Positions 27,553 to 36,192 of a stretch of DNA of 64,000 nucleotides are shown here, one piece after another (position 1 is the first letter of the stretch; each line of letters starts with the position of its first letter). The translations under genes were made by a program, and so were the position numbers. The stretch is taken from the NCBI RefSeq assembly GCF_015207605.1, contig NZ_JADEWO010000034.1:16280-80279 (forward strand). Reading direction: 5' to 3'. This DNA is from Oculatella sp. LEGE 06141. GTDB taxonomy: Bacteria > Cyanobacteriota > Cyanobacteriia > Elainellales > Elainellaceae. The notes under the pieces were generated by a model. The model made no database searches. It had not been told where the DNA came from and worked only from the letters and a program-made list of their open reading frames with translations.

Positions 27553-27579
27553 AAGCCTGTCTTTGACAGGCTTTTTTTA
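27553..27579 (+). terminator. Rho-independent terminator after desC
   Basis: A 9-bp perfect stem AAGCCTGTC/GACAGGCTT with a TTT loop, followed by a run of seven T. It lies 60 bases after the desC stop. Confidence 0.92.
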
Positions 27580-27639
27580 TGGCATCACCCAGCATTTTCG
27601 TTGCAATGGAACCACGAGCTTACTATTCTTTAGCGGTCT

Positions 27640-27828
27640 TTATCGGTCTTTGACGGGTTTATCGCGCCGCTCTGCCCACTTTTCTGCTTGAGCAGTAGCG
27701 ATCGCGATCGCCCGCCCCTCCTCATAGCCGTCTTCTAACAGCGCATTTGCAATGTCGATCGCCTTGTGCCTCACCTCTGCGGTCAAGTTCTTCATCGACG
27801 CTGGATAATCTTTCTCATTCCAGGGCAT
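27640..27828 (-). CDS. Small YdaT-like protein
   Basis: A 62-residue soluble protein starting MPWNEKDYPASMKNL and continuing EVRHKAIDIANALLEDGYEEG then AIAIATAQAEKWA. It resembles the short YdaT-like proteins of Bacillus and many other bacteria; function unknown. A TTG 12 codons upstream could also start it; MPW is the usual N-terminus. It follows the ProA-like gene by 83 bases on the same strand and converges with desC. Confidence 0.7.
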   Translation of the reverse strand: MPWNEKDYPASMKNLTAEVRHKAIDIANALLEDGYEEGRAIAIATAQAEKWAERRDKPVKDR

Positions 27829-27911
27829 CACCTTCACCGAAATCTGCTCTTCGGTTGTAGTCAAGACCGGATTCCGTCATCATCTACCCAAAGAGCGACC
27901 AGGAGTTCGGC

Positions 27912-29171
27912 CTACAGCCCATTTCCCTGAACAATGTGCTTGAGCGTGGTTAAGGTTTCCAGGCTAATTAGCCCGCGCCGATGCCCCTTCTGGTTCGACA
28001 TCCCTAGCGCGATCGGGCTGCCCCGTTTAGGATTACGGTAAAACCGGGGTGACGCATTAATATAGGTCATGGCGCTGTTGATCCCAAGCGCAAACTGGCG
28101 GCTCTCTTGATAAGATTCGGTCACTAAACAATCAGCATGACCGTTGCTGTATTGATTGATCCAGGCGATCGCTTCATCCAGCCCATCCACAGCCTTAAAG
28201 GCAATTGTTTTGTTGAGATAAGCCTGATCCCATTCCGTAGCCGCAGCCAGCAACAGTTCTGGAAACTCAGTCACCAATGTTTCATCGCCTCGCAATTCAT
28301 AGCCTTTTTCTTTCAGGCTTTTCCAGAGCATCGTTAGGGTCGCCGCACTATGCTTATTGCGGTCAATAAGCACTTTCTCGATCGCATTCACTGGGTCTGG
28401 TTCACTTTGATGGCTGTCTAAAATCACCCAGCGTGCCACGTCCAAACTGCCAGACGACGACCAATATAAGTAGCAGTTGCCGATCGCCGTTTTGAGCACG
28501 GGAGCCGTTGCCTGCCGAATCACCTGTTGCACCAAACTAGCACGCCCATAGGGGATGACTAAATTGACGTACTGATCCTGCGTCACCAGTTCTCGAATTG
28601 GATCGCCCTGATCCGTGGGCACCAGTTGGAGACAGTGCCTGGGCAACCCGGCATCTTCGATCGCATTCTGCAACGTTTCTGTAATCGCCAGGTTAGAATG
28701 GCTGCCTTCACTGCCGCCTCGAAGAATCAAGCTATTTCCGGTTCGGATACACAGCCCGGCGGCGATCGCACCCAACTCAGGAAACGCTTCGTAAATCAAA
28801 GCAATTACGCCAAGCGGCATCAGTTGGCTGTAGGTCTGGCACTGATCGACCAGATAGGGCGTGCTTGTAACCGGCTGAATTGGGTCAGACAACTCTCCCA
28901 ACCGCTGAAGCAACCGCACTGCGGTCATCAGCCGTTCTGGTGTTAACTTCAGCCAATCCAAAATCAGTTCGGGTACTGCCATTTCGCGACTGGCTTCCAG
29001 ATCAAGCGTATTGGCTTCCAGGATGTCATCTTGCTGGCGTTGCAACACCTCAGCCATCACTTGCAGCGCCTTGCTACGGTCAGATCCTCGCAACGCTGAT
29101 AACTCCAACGATGCCTGGTGGGCACGATGGGCAATTGAAACAAGATCAGACGAAACCAGGGGATTTATCAT
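27912..29171 (-). CDS. ProA paralogue lacking the catalytic cysteine
   Basis: A 419-residue protein clearly homologous to gamma-glutamyl phosphate reductase (aldehyde dehydrogenase superfamily), which makes glutamate semialdehyde in proline synthesis. Cofactor-domain motifs are recognisable (YEAFPELGAIAAGLCIRTGN, LILRGGSEG). The catalytic cysteine, normally in a PxxCNAxE context, is replaced: here the sequence is SEPDPVNAIEKVLI and the aligned residue is Val261 (codon at 28389-28391). The C-terminal GAEIG segment is also altered (GSPIALGMSN). The gene is intact and long, so it is a maintained, diverged paralogue, not a decaying copy. A true ProA is expected elsewhere. It is preceded on the same strand by a membrane-protein gene (3-base gap). 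Confidence 0.85.
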   Translation of the reverse strand: MINPLVSSDLVSIAHRAHQASLELSALRGSDRSKALQVMAEVLQRQQDDILEANTLDLEASREMAVPELILDWLKLTPERLMTAVRLLQRLGELSDPIQPVTSTPYLVDQCQTYSQLMPLGVIALIYEAFPELGAIAAGLCIRTGNSLILRGGSEGSHSNLAITETLQNAIEDAGLPRHCLQLVPTDQGDPIRELVTQDQYVNLVIPYGRASLVQQVIRQATAPVLKTAIGNCYLYWSSSGSLDVARWVILDSHQSEPDPVNAIEKVLIDRNKHSAATLTMLWKSLKEKGYELRGDETLVTEFPELLLAAATEWDQAYLNKTIAFKAVDGLDEAIAWINQYSNGHADCLVTESYQESRQFALGINSAMTYINASPRFYRNPKRGSPIALGMSNQKGHRRGLISLETLTTLKHIVQGNGL

Positions 29172-29174
29172 TGA

Positions 29175-29681
29175 CTAACGCCTACAAGCTAGCCAAAGCA
29201 TTAAAACGAGCATCATCGACAGGACTAAAGCAGCAACAACGCGGAACGTAACATTGGCGCTTAAGGGAGATTGTAGAGTGGTCAGCAGCAGCAAGAAGAC
29301 CAGCCCAAAAATAATGACCAACGTCAGCGGCAAGTATCCTCTTCCAAGACTGGAATGAGCCAAATTCCACTGGTGCCCTGTCCAGCGCCACGCCCGCTTG
29401 TAGGGATAGTTAGTCGAGAGTTGTTCAATCACACAACCGCTCTCTTGTACTACAAAGATTTGCTGGCAGCGATCGCAGCCAAATGCCTCAGTTAAGGCAA
29501 TTGGAACAAGGTGCCCCCGACGGCGACAAGGACAGGGATAGCTGTTGTTGAGATCGATTTTTTGAACTTTCTGAGGTTGCACAGGCAGCTTAGTGCAGGT
29601 GAACTTTAAGCTAAAGGGACATTGCGATCGCCCAAATTTGGCGACCCTTTTTCTCCAGGCAGACACCCGTGAGGGACTCAC
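29175..29681 (-). CDS. Cyanobacterial zinc-ribbon-like membrane protein
   Basis: A 168-residue protein of a conserved cyanobacterial type, function unknown. A cysteine-rich region (SYPCPCRRRGHL ... AFGCDRCQQIF) has the CPC/CxxC spacing of a zinc ribbon. It is followed by two membrane helices at about residues 118-138 and 146-166. The N-terminus is uncertain: the first start is a GTG and there is no internal ATG before the cysteine region, so the first 35 residues may not be translated. It stops 3 bases before the ProA-like start, which implies translational coupling. Confidence 0.65.
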   Translation of the reverse strand: MSPSRVSAWRKRVAKFGRSQCPFSLKFTCTKLPVQPQKVQKIDLNNSYPCPCRRRGHLVPIALTEAFGCDRCQQIFVVQESGCVIEQLSTNYPYKRAWRWTGHQWNLAHSSLGRGYLPLTLVIIFGLVFLLLLTTLQSPLSANVTFRVVAALVLSMMLVLMLWLACRR

Positions 29682-29852
29682 GCTGACGTACGCTGGCTGG
29701 CGCAGTCATTTCGTTCAGTTCAGTCTGATTCTAACACTCCCAATCTAGCTCAGATTTCAACCAAATCAGCGAAGGCTGACACTCGATTTGAGAGCGAAGG
29801 CACTGAACAAACTATCTCTAGAACCATCCTAATGCCAATGTTTTAGTTTTCA

Positions 29853-29924
29853 AGCGGGTAACGCGATTCGAACGCGCGACATTCACCTTGGCAAGGTGAC
29901 GCTCTACCACTGAGCTATACCCGC
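29853..29924 (-). tRNA. tRNA-Gly (GCC), copy 1
   Basis: A 72-base gene with acceptor stem GCGGGTA/TACCCGC, D-arm containing AGCTCAGTGGTAGAGC, anticodon loop CTTGCCAAG (anticodon GCC) and T-loop GTTCGAATC. CCA is not encoded. The 72 bases plus a few flanking bases are identical to the copy at 31453-31524. Confidence 0.95.
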
Positions 29925-29953
29925 ATATCTACCACTGAGCTATACCCGCATAT
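29904..29953. repeat. 25-bp tandem duplication of the tRNA-Gly 5' end
   Basis: Bases 29904-29928 and 29929-29953 are perfect direct repeats, each holding the first 21 bases of the tRNA (minus strand) plus four upstream bases. The second unit is a stub upstream of the intact gene. The other tRNA copy lacks it. Confidence 0.9.
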
Positions 29954-30021
29954 ATGGATGGCGGTTGATCCTAAAACCTCTCTGAAACCTCGGAAAATAA
30001 CTGAACTTAACAGACATTTTA

Positions 30022-30150
30022 AGAGGATGTCTGAAAAGTATCAAACGGTCTGCATTAGCCCCCTAATTTCCCAAGTTGGGGACTTCCGAACCGTTTCCCG
30101 TTCAAAGTCGCCGTTCGGCTGAGCGTAGCCGAAGCCTAGATGAGCGATCG
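30022..30150 (+). repeat. MITE-like repeat, family B, one recognisable end
   Basis: It begins AGAGGATGTCTGAAAAGTATC and continues with GTTGGGGACTTCCGAACCG and CGCCGTTCGGCTGAGCG, matching the copies at 16499 and 17409. No matching right end is visible. It occupies part of the 450-base gap between tRNA copy 1 and the membrane-protein gene at 30382; nothing else is apparent there. Confidence 0.55.
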
Positions 30151-30381
30151 CCCTGGTTTACCAACCCAGACGTAAAGCACTGAAACGTCTAACACTCACA
30201 TTTTCGCCTTTGTTCCTTGGAAGGCTTCTAACTCGTTGTTCCTAGTAACACAAACTTTAGTGAAATCTTTAAAGCTAAGTATTCTTATGATGTTTTAGTT
30301 AAGCGAAAATCATCAAATGATTAACCCCAGGTTAAGCTATACCCCAACTTTGTCTCTAATAGAACTAGCGCAGTATTCCCT

Positions 30382-31095
30382 ATGCAAACCTTTTATGCCT
30401 CTCCGACAAGGATTGCTCGGTGGTTGTTATGTGTTGCTTTGGGACTAGCAATTGCAAGTTTTACCAGCATTCTATCTCAGCGCATTTTCGGCACATCATT
30501 CGGAGGATTGGCCGAACGGTTGAATGTGGGCGTTGATTCCAGCATTCCTACCTGGTTTTCGTCTTTTATCCTCTTTATCTGCACCTTGCTGTCAGGCTTG
30601 ATTGCATTTATCAAAAAGACGAAACGTGCTCCCTACGTAGCACATTGGACGTTTTTATCCTTTTTGTTTTTGTATATCTCTGTTGATGAGGTCGCTACGG
30701 TTCGAGAAACAATTGGAAGGGCGGTACGAACGACCGTTGCGACTACTGGAATTTTTTACTACAACTGGGTGATTGTAGGGATTCCATTTGTGCTTCTTGT
30801 TGGGTTTGTTTACCTGAAGTTCCTCGCTCATCTGCCCAAAAAGATTCGACATTTAGTTGTAGCTTCTGGTGCGATTTATGTTCTTGGCGCGATCGGCATG
30901 GAGATGGCCGCTTCGTACGTTCACAGCAATCGAGGAGCAGGAACTCTAACCTATGCTGCAATTACAACGGTTGAAGAATTACTCGAAATGACAGGGGTAA
31001 TCCTCCTAATTTATGCCCTCCTCAAATACCTAGCTTTAGAAAATGTCAATGGCGTACAGATATACGTCCAACCAGAAAATCGGGTGCATCATTAG
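30382..31095 (+). CDS. Multi-spanning membrane protein of unknown function
   Basis: A 237-residue protein with about six hydrophobic helices (near 12-34, 57-78, 87-104, 127-148, 157-177, 192-218). Acidic pairs inside or next to helices stand out: YISVDEVATVRE and TTVEELLEMTG. I do not recognise the family. It is the only gene between the two identical tRNA-Gly genes and is lower in HIP1 sites than its neighbours, which fits acquired DNA but does not prove it. No ribosome-binding site is obvious. Confidence 0.7.
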   Translation: MQTFYASPTRIARWLLCVALGLAIASFTSILSQRIFGTSFGGLAERLNVGVDSSIPTWFSSFILFICTLLSGLIAFIKKTKRAPYVAHWTFLSFLFLYISVDEVATVRETIGRAVRTTVATTGIFYYNWVIVGIPFVLLVGFVYLKFLAHLPKKIRHLVVASGAIYVLGAIGMEMAASYVHSNRGAGTLTYAAITTVEELLEMTGVILLIYALLKYLALENVNGVQIYVQPENRVHH

Positions 31096-31452
31096 AAGTT
31101 CAGGCATCAAACGAGAAATTTTGGACGGGTTTCACCTGCTGCAAAATCTCCACAGTGAGGGATAGCGACCGTTAGCAGCAGAAACCTTGCTCTAACAGAA
31201 AGAGAAGCCGAAAGGGACGTCGCGATCGCCCTAACCCTCAGCGGTTGGGTAGACCTATCGGGCTTATGAACCGTGCCATAACGGAAACGACAAGGTTAAA
31301 GTCAGCAACGCCGAAACTTGCACAGGTTGAAGAATTAACACCTTCAAAGCAGCCCTGTAACATTGATTTATGTTCCGTTGCTAGCCAAGAGCTGTCAGTT
31401 CGCTTCTCTCTGCTGATTCCGCGTTTTTACGATGATTTTTTTATTTTGTCTA
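31096..31452. other. Gene-free stretch before tRNA-Gly copy 2
   Basis: About 360 bases without a credible gene, repeat or promoter. A short ORF ending at 31499 runs through the complement of the tRNA and is spurious. Confidence 0.6.
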
Positions 31453-31524
31453 AGCGGGTAACGCGATTCGAACGCGCGACATTCACCTTGGCAAGGTGAC
31501 GCTCTACCACTGAGCTATACCCGC
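31453..31524 (-). tRNA. tRNA-Gly (GCC), copy 2
   Basis: Identical over all 72 bases to the copy at 29853-29924, including AA on one side and ATATCT on the other (79 identical bases in all). Anticodon GCC; CCA not encoded. Confidence 0.95.
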
Positions 31525-31692
31525 ATATCTGGCGCGTTTGTGTATTTGGCGCATTTATAAATGTCTCAAAAATTTCGCTATTTGTCAACCTATTTTCAAT
31601 GAATGTTGGTCGGGCTAAGGGTTGAGCGACCCTCCAGGAAGAGACGAGCTTTCAGCCAGACTGGTGAACCCTCAGCCCAACCCGTTTGATCG

Positions 31693-33027
31693 TTAATTTG
31701 ACTGGTTCCGTGACCATTGCATCATGCCATGCCAAACCGCACCGATCGCAATCAGCACTAAACCCATCAGCCAAATCTCCCATTCCACCCAGAAGGCCAA
31801 AAACAGGCAGGCAGCCAAACCCAACCACGCCGTCCAGCGTGGGTAAAGTCGCTCTTGAGCTGATAACTTGAGGGCGGCAACGTTCGTGATGGCGTAGTAA
31901 ATTAGCACGGTGAAAGCGCTGAAAGACCAGGTGGTTTTAACGTTGCCCACCAGAACCAAAACGGCGATCGCTCCACCCACCAGCCAGACAGCCGCCGCAG
32001 GTGTCGTTTTGGCGACATTTAAGCGAGCGAGCGAAAATGGCACATCGTGCCGTCGAGCCATTGCCAACAGCACACGCGACAACCCCAGAATCAAATTCAG
32101 CACAACTCCTACCATCGCCGTAACAGCACCCACGGCTAAAACACTGGCGCTTCCCGGAATACCAAAGCTGCGGGCTGCCATTTCCAGCGGAGCGGCTTGC
32201 ACTTCTGCGGCGCTGCCCAGTAGGGGTGCCCCAACAGCGCCAACGCTGACGATGGCAACGCTGATATAGAGCAACATCGTGATCAGCATGGCAATGAGGA
32301 TCGCCTTGGGAATGGTTCGTCTGGGGTGGCGCACTTCTTCCCCCAGGGTTGCAATTCGCCCATATCCGGTATAGGCCACAAATATCAAAGCAGTCGCTTG
32401 CAGAAAGGCACCCACGGAATACTGACCTTCGGTTACATCACCCACCGGAATTAGATTACGACCCTCTGAAGCGATTACTTGCGGCAGCCCAGCCACCACA
32501 AAGAACACCAGCGCCAGTAGAGTGATTGCAACCATGAGGGTGTTGGCCATACTAGAACGCCGAACGCCACCCAGCACCAGCACAGTCAGTACCAGCACGA
32601 GCATCAGTGCAGTTGGAATCAACAAAGTCGGTCGATCGGGGGCGATCGTACTCAAAACATATCCGGCAAACCCCAGCGCCGCGGTGGCTGCCGATGCCGA
32701 CTTCGCTAGCAAAAACGTCCAGCCAGCAATAAAACCAAGCCAGGGTGTTAAGTAGCGGTAGCCATATTCGTAGGTGCCACCGCTCACCGGATGATTGGCG
32801 GCAAGCTGGGCGCTGCTCAGTCCATTACAGGTGGCAACAACAGCCGCGATCGCCACCGCTAAAATCACCGCAGGGCCAGCGAGGCCAGCAGCAATGCCAA
32901 TGCTGACGAAAACTCCCGTTCCTAGCATCGACCCCAGCCCCAGCCAAACAGCATCCCAAACATTAAGTTCACGTTTGAGTAATGGGGGGGATGACGTTGA
33001 CTGTAGTTGCTCTGGCATACCTGACAT
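31693..33027 (-). CDS. APC-family amino acid/polyamine permease
   Basis: A 444-residue protein with 12 predicted helices. The first helix carries GLGSMLGTGVFVSIG, the substrate-binding GSG-type motif of APC transporters, and the segment GYGRIATLGEEVRHPRRTIP after helix 6 is typical of the family. Substrate not predictable; relatives carry amino acids or polyamines. It is monocistronic, divergent from the histidine kinase (160 bases apart). Confidence 0.9.
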   Translation of the reverse strand: MSGMPEQLQSTSSPPLLKRELNVWDAVWLGLGSMLGTGVFVSIGIAAGLAGPAVILAVAIAAVVATCNGLSSAQLAANHPVSGGTYEYGYRYLTPWLGFIAGWTFLLAKSASAATAALGFAGYVLSTIAPDRPTLLIPTALMLVLVLTVLVLGGVRRSSMANTLMVAITLLALVFFVVAGLPQVIASEGRNLIPVGDVTEGQYSVGAFLQATALIFVAYTGYGRIATLGEEVRHPRRTIPKAILIAMLITMLLYISVAIVSVGAVGAPLLGSAAEVQAAPLEMAARSFGIPGSASVLAVGAVTAMVGVVLNLILGLSRVLLAMARRHDVPFSLARLNVAKTTPAAAVWLVGGAIAVLVLVGNVKTTWSFSAFTVLIYYAITNVAALKLSAQERLYPRWTAWLGLAACLFLAFWVEWEIWLMGLVLIAIGAVWHGMMQWSRNQSN

Positions 33028-33187
33028 CCCTATAGTTGAGCCTTTATAAAAATATCTGAGTTCAAACCGTTAGCGGGCTATGCAATGGGGCAAAAGCTGG
33101 GAAAAATAGCATTCAAGGAGCTTGATAAAACGCTCTACCAAGTTGCTGCTGTTTGTGCTTACCTCCACCTATCCCACTATCCTGAAC

Positions 33188-34486
33188 ATGTTGAACTTTT
33201 GGAATACGCTTCTCAGCTCGCAGGGTTTTATTCCACACGGGCACTGCTACCTTTGGAAACCAGATTTAGTTTGGCTACATATTGTGTCGGATGGGGCGAT
33301 CGCCCTGGCCTACTACTCAATTCCGATCACGCTGCTTTATTTTGTCTCCAAACGTGACGACGTTCCGTTTAATTGGGTATTTGGTTTGTTTGGTGCCTTC
33401 ATTGTGGCCTGTGGCACGGGTCATTTGATGGAAATCTGGACACTTTGGCATCCAACCTATTGGCTGGCAGGAGGTTTGAAGGCCATTACTGCCATTATCT
33501 CTGTATATACCGCGCTAGAACTAGTGTCACTCATTCCATTAGCGCTATCGCTGCCTAGTCCTGCTCAACTAGAAGCCGCAAACCGAGAGCTAGAAGACGC
33601 TTTAAGTCAACTGCAACAAACGCAGTCTCAACTGATCCAAACCGAAAAAATGTCGAGTTTGGGGCAGCTTGTCGCCGGGATTGCCCACGAAATCAACAAT
33701 CCTGTGAATTTTATTCATGGAAATTTGACGTACATTCACCAATATGCAGACGACCTGTTGAGCTTACTGCGGCTTTATCACGCAACCTATCCGTCCCCTT
33801 CGGCTGAGATTCAAAAGTCGATTGGGGCGATCGAGCTTGATTTTATTGAAGAAGATCTGCCCAAGACTATCGATTCCATGAAAATTGGTGCCGATCGTAT
33901 TCGGCAAATTGTGCTGTCGCTCCGCAATTTTTCCCGGGTTGACGAATCTGATATGAAACCGGTCAACATTCACGACGGGATCGAGGGAACGCTGTTGATT
34001 CTACAAAATCGGCTGAAGGCAAAATCAAATTGCCCGTCCATCAAAGTGGTGAAAGACTATGGAGCAGTTCCCCAAATTGAATGCTATGCCGGACAGCTTA
34101 ATCAAGTGTTCATGAACATTTTGAGTAATGCGATCGATGCTCTAGAACAAACCAATCTAGAATCTCTGTCTAGCCAATCTCAACCGTATTCAGGACAGAT
34201 CACTATTCAAACGAACATGGTTGAGCAGCAGCAGGTGCAAATTCAGATTACAGACAACGGCTCTGGAATTCCGCTAGCGACTCAAACCAAGATCTTTGAT
34301 CCTTTCTTTACCACCAAGCCGACCGGAAAAGGAACCGGATTAGGGTTAGCCATCAGCTATCAAATTGTGGTGCAGAAGCATGGCGGCACTCTTAACTGCA
34401 TCTCTACCGAGCAAGGAACAACGTTTCAAATTACGATCCCAATTCGACAAAGCCATCCGGTTTTAGTACGGCAAGCCGTCTGTTAG
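33188..34486 (+). CDS. Histidine kinase with an ethylene-receptor-like membrane domain
   Basis: A 432-residue sensor kinase. The N-terminal three-helix domain (about 28-135) matches the plant ETR1 ethylene-binding domain. With the ATG at 33188, Asp35, Tyr42, Ile45, Pro46, Ile72, Cys75 and His79 sit exactly ten positions after ETR1 Asp25, Tyr32, Ile35, Pro36, Ile62, Cys65 and His69, including the Cys/His that hold Cu(I). A coiled coil (about 142-165) leads to HisKA (GIAHEINNPVNF, phosphorylated His) and the HATPase domain (NILSNAIDA, DNGSGIP, GKGTGLGLAIS). There is no GAF, PAS or receiver domain and no adjacent response regulator. A TTG 22 codons upstream could start a longer form. Function as an ethylene or copper-linked sensor is inference from conserved residues. 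Confidence 0.9.
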   Translation: MLNFWNTLLSSQGFIPHGHCYLWKPDLVWLHIVSDGAIALAYYSIPITLLYFVSKRDDVPFNWVFGLFGAFIVACGTGHLMEIWTLWHPTYWLAGGLKAITAIISVYTALELVSLIPLALSLPSPAQLEAANRELEDALSQLQQTQSQLIQTEKMSSLGQLVAGIAHEINNPVNFIHGNLTYIHQYADDLLSLLRLYHATYPSPSAEIQKSIGAIELDFIEEDLPKTIDSMKIGADRIRQIVLSLRNFSRVDESDMKPVNIHDGIEGTLLILQNRLKAKSNCPSIKVVKDYGAVPQIECYAGQLNQVFMNILSNAIDALEQTNLESLSSQSQPYSGQITIQTNMVEQQQVQIQITDNGSGIPLATQTKIFDPFFTTKPTGKGTGLGLAISYQIVVQKHGGTLNCISTEQGTTFQITIPIRQSHPVLVRQAVC

Positions 34487-34554
34487 GTGCCGCTTTTTTA
34501 AGATTGCTGCGTCAGGGATTCAGCAGACCGATCGCCTCAACTGGGTGCAGTTTC

Positions 34555-35928
34555 CTACTCGTTCATGTTTTTGTAAGTCGCAACCGCAGACGGAGAAATT
34601 CGATTCAAATAGCGGAAGATCCAGTACTTAAATATAGTATCTAGAATCACCGGAAACGTAGCAATAAACAGGAATATAAAGTCTCGATTGGCCGGCAAAC
34701 CTAAATGCCTTGATACCCCTTCGAGCAATACTTCCCATCCGTGCGGTGAGTGAAATCCAACAAAGGTGTCGGTAAACAAAATGATGATGAAGGCTTTGGC
34801 ACTATCGCTTAAGCCGTAAATTAATTCGTCCAGGAAAGACTTTAGAATTGCGATTTCACGCTTGCTGGTAGCTATTACACCCGCGAAGGCACCCAGGGCA
34901 AAAATATCGGCAAACACGTTCTTAATGGCATCCGAACTTCGCTGCCGATATTCTTCTTCTACTTCTGCGGCTTTGCTTCTAATTTCAGCCGCAATTTCTT
35001 CTTCCGCAACGGGGGGTAGCTTGCCAATTAAAATTTCAAAGCGAATTCTTTCTTCAAAGCGCCGCAGTTCATCGAGCGCTTCTTCTTCCATTTCATAGTT
35101 TAGAAATACGCCTACCTGCTCACCTTCTTGCCTGAAGTGATCGACAATTGGCCCAACAACAAAGTTTTTAGACACTTGCTGCGTGAGCAGCGGAATAATT
35201 ACTAACAGCAGAATAAACCGCAAAGAGATAATAGTTCGCGATTTGGAGGTGCGGAAGTTCTCAACAACCACTTCCTCGGCCTTGGGATCAAGTTCTCGTT
35301 TGATGCGATCGACCGTTTTTAGAATCGATCGCGGCAACACACCTGTTTTATCGCTAATAGACTCCACGTTCGTTGGTGCTTGCTTGCCCGTTTGCTCTAC
35401 TTGTTCCTGGCTGCGCGCGACATTCCGAGCGCGAGAACCATCGGTATCTACCTGACTCATTTGAGCGGGTTGCGTGTTTTTTGGCAGAACAATAACCGAC
35501 GAACGAGGTACTTCAGCGCTATATCTGGCCACCACTTCATCGATAAATCGTAGCTTTTTAAGAATTAACGCCTGTCTATCGATGACATTGATATTCTGTA
35601 AATCGGTTGAGTCTTCTGCTACCTGAATTTCTGTAATTTGCTGATTCGAGATTCGCAAAACCGAGCTACTGGTTTTAAACTCAGTCAGCCTTACTTTGGC
35701 GATATTCAGATACTTTTTCAGCTCTGCCTGAAAATAGTCCTGAGCACTTTTGCTGTAGGTTCCATAGTCGGGCGATATCTTTCCCCCGCCAAAGTGAACA
35801 TCCTCAATTCCTTTGATGGTTAAAGCGGCTTCGTATGATTCGTTGAGCGCTCGTTCTGGTGTTCTAAGCAGCCATTGATTAGCAGCGCGTACGTACGTTT
35901 TGAGCGTGCCAAACACAGAATTTCTCAT
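34555..35928 (-). CDS. pxcA: Proton extrusion protein PxcA (CotA/CemA family)
   Basis: A 457-residue cyanobacterial PxcA. An N-terminal soluble part (about 1-240, starting MRNSVFGTLKTYVRAAN) precedes the CemA domain with four helices (near 245-265, 340-360, 385-405, 425-448). It is required for light-induced proton extrusion and pH balance linked to inorganic carbon uptake. An in-frame start 24 bases upstream exists; MRNS is the standard N-terminus. No operon partner. Confidence 0.95.
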   Translation of the reverse strand: MRNSVFGTLKTYVRAANQWLLRTPERALNESYEAALTIKGIEDVHFGGGKISPDYGTYSKSAQDYFQAELKKYLNIAKVRLTEFKTSSSVLRISNQQITEIQVAEDSTDLQNINVIDRQALILKKLRFIDEVVARYSAEVPRSSVIVLPKNTQPAQMSQVDTDGSRARNVARSQEQVEQTGKQAPTNVESISDKTGVLPRSILKTVDRIKRELDPKAEEVVVENFRTSKSRTIISLRFILLLVIIPLLTQQVSKNFVVGPIVDHFRQEGEQVGVFLNYEMEEEALDELRRFEERIRFEILIGKLPPVAEEEIAAEIRSKAAEVEEEYRQRSSDAIKNVFADIFALGAFAGVIATSKREIAILKSFLDELIYGLSDSAKAFIIILFTDTFVGFHSPHGWEVLLEGVSRHLGLPANRDFIFLFIATFPVILDTIFKYWIFRYLNRISPSAVATYKNMNE

Positions 35929-36192
35929 AGGTTTATAAGGGGCACCTGACAAGTTTTTCTAATTGTTGAGCCAGAGGATGCCGCAAGTCTTTGCCCTCAA
36001 CTATTCAGCTAAGATCAGCCGCGTCAGTACATAAATTCGGTCGTTAACATAACCAATTCTAATCAGCGCTTCATGAAGAGGGTTAGATGAGAGACGCTCA
36101 TTAGAGAAACTGCTTCAGCAATAGCTCACACCAAAGTTAGGTATCCTGGAAATACAGGCTTAGAGTACGTAGTATAGTTCAGTAAAACATAA

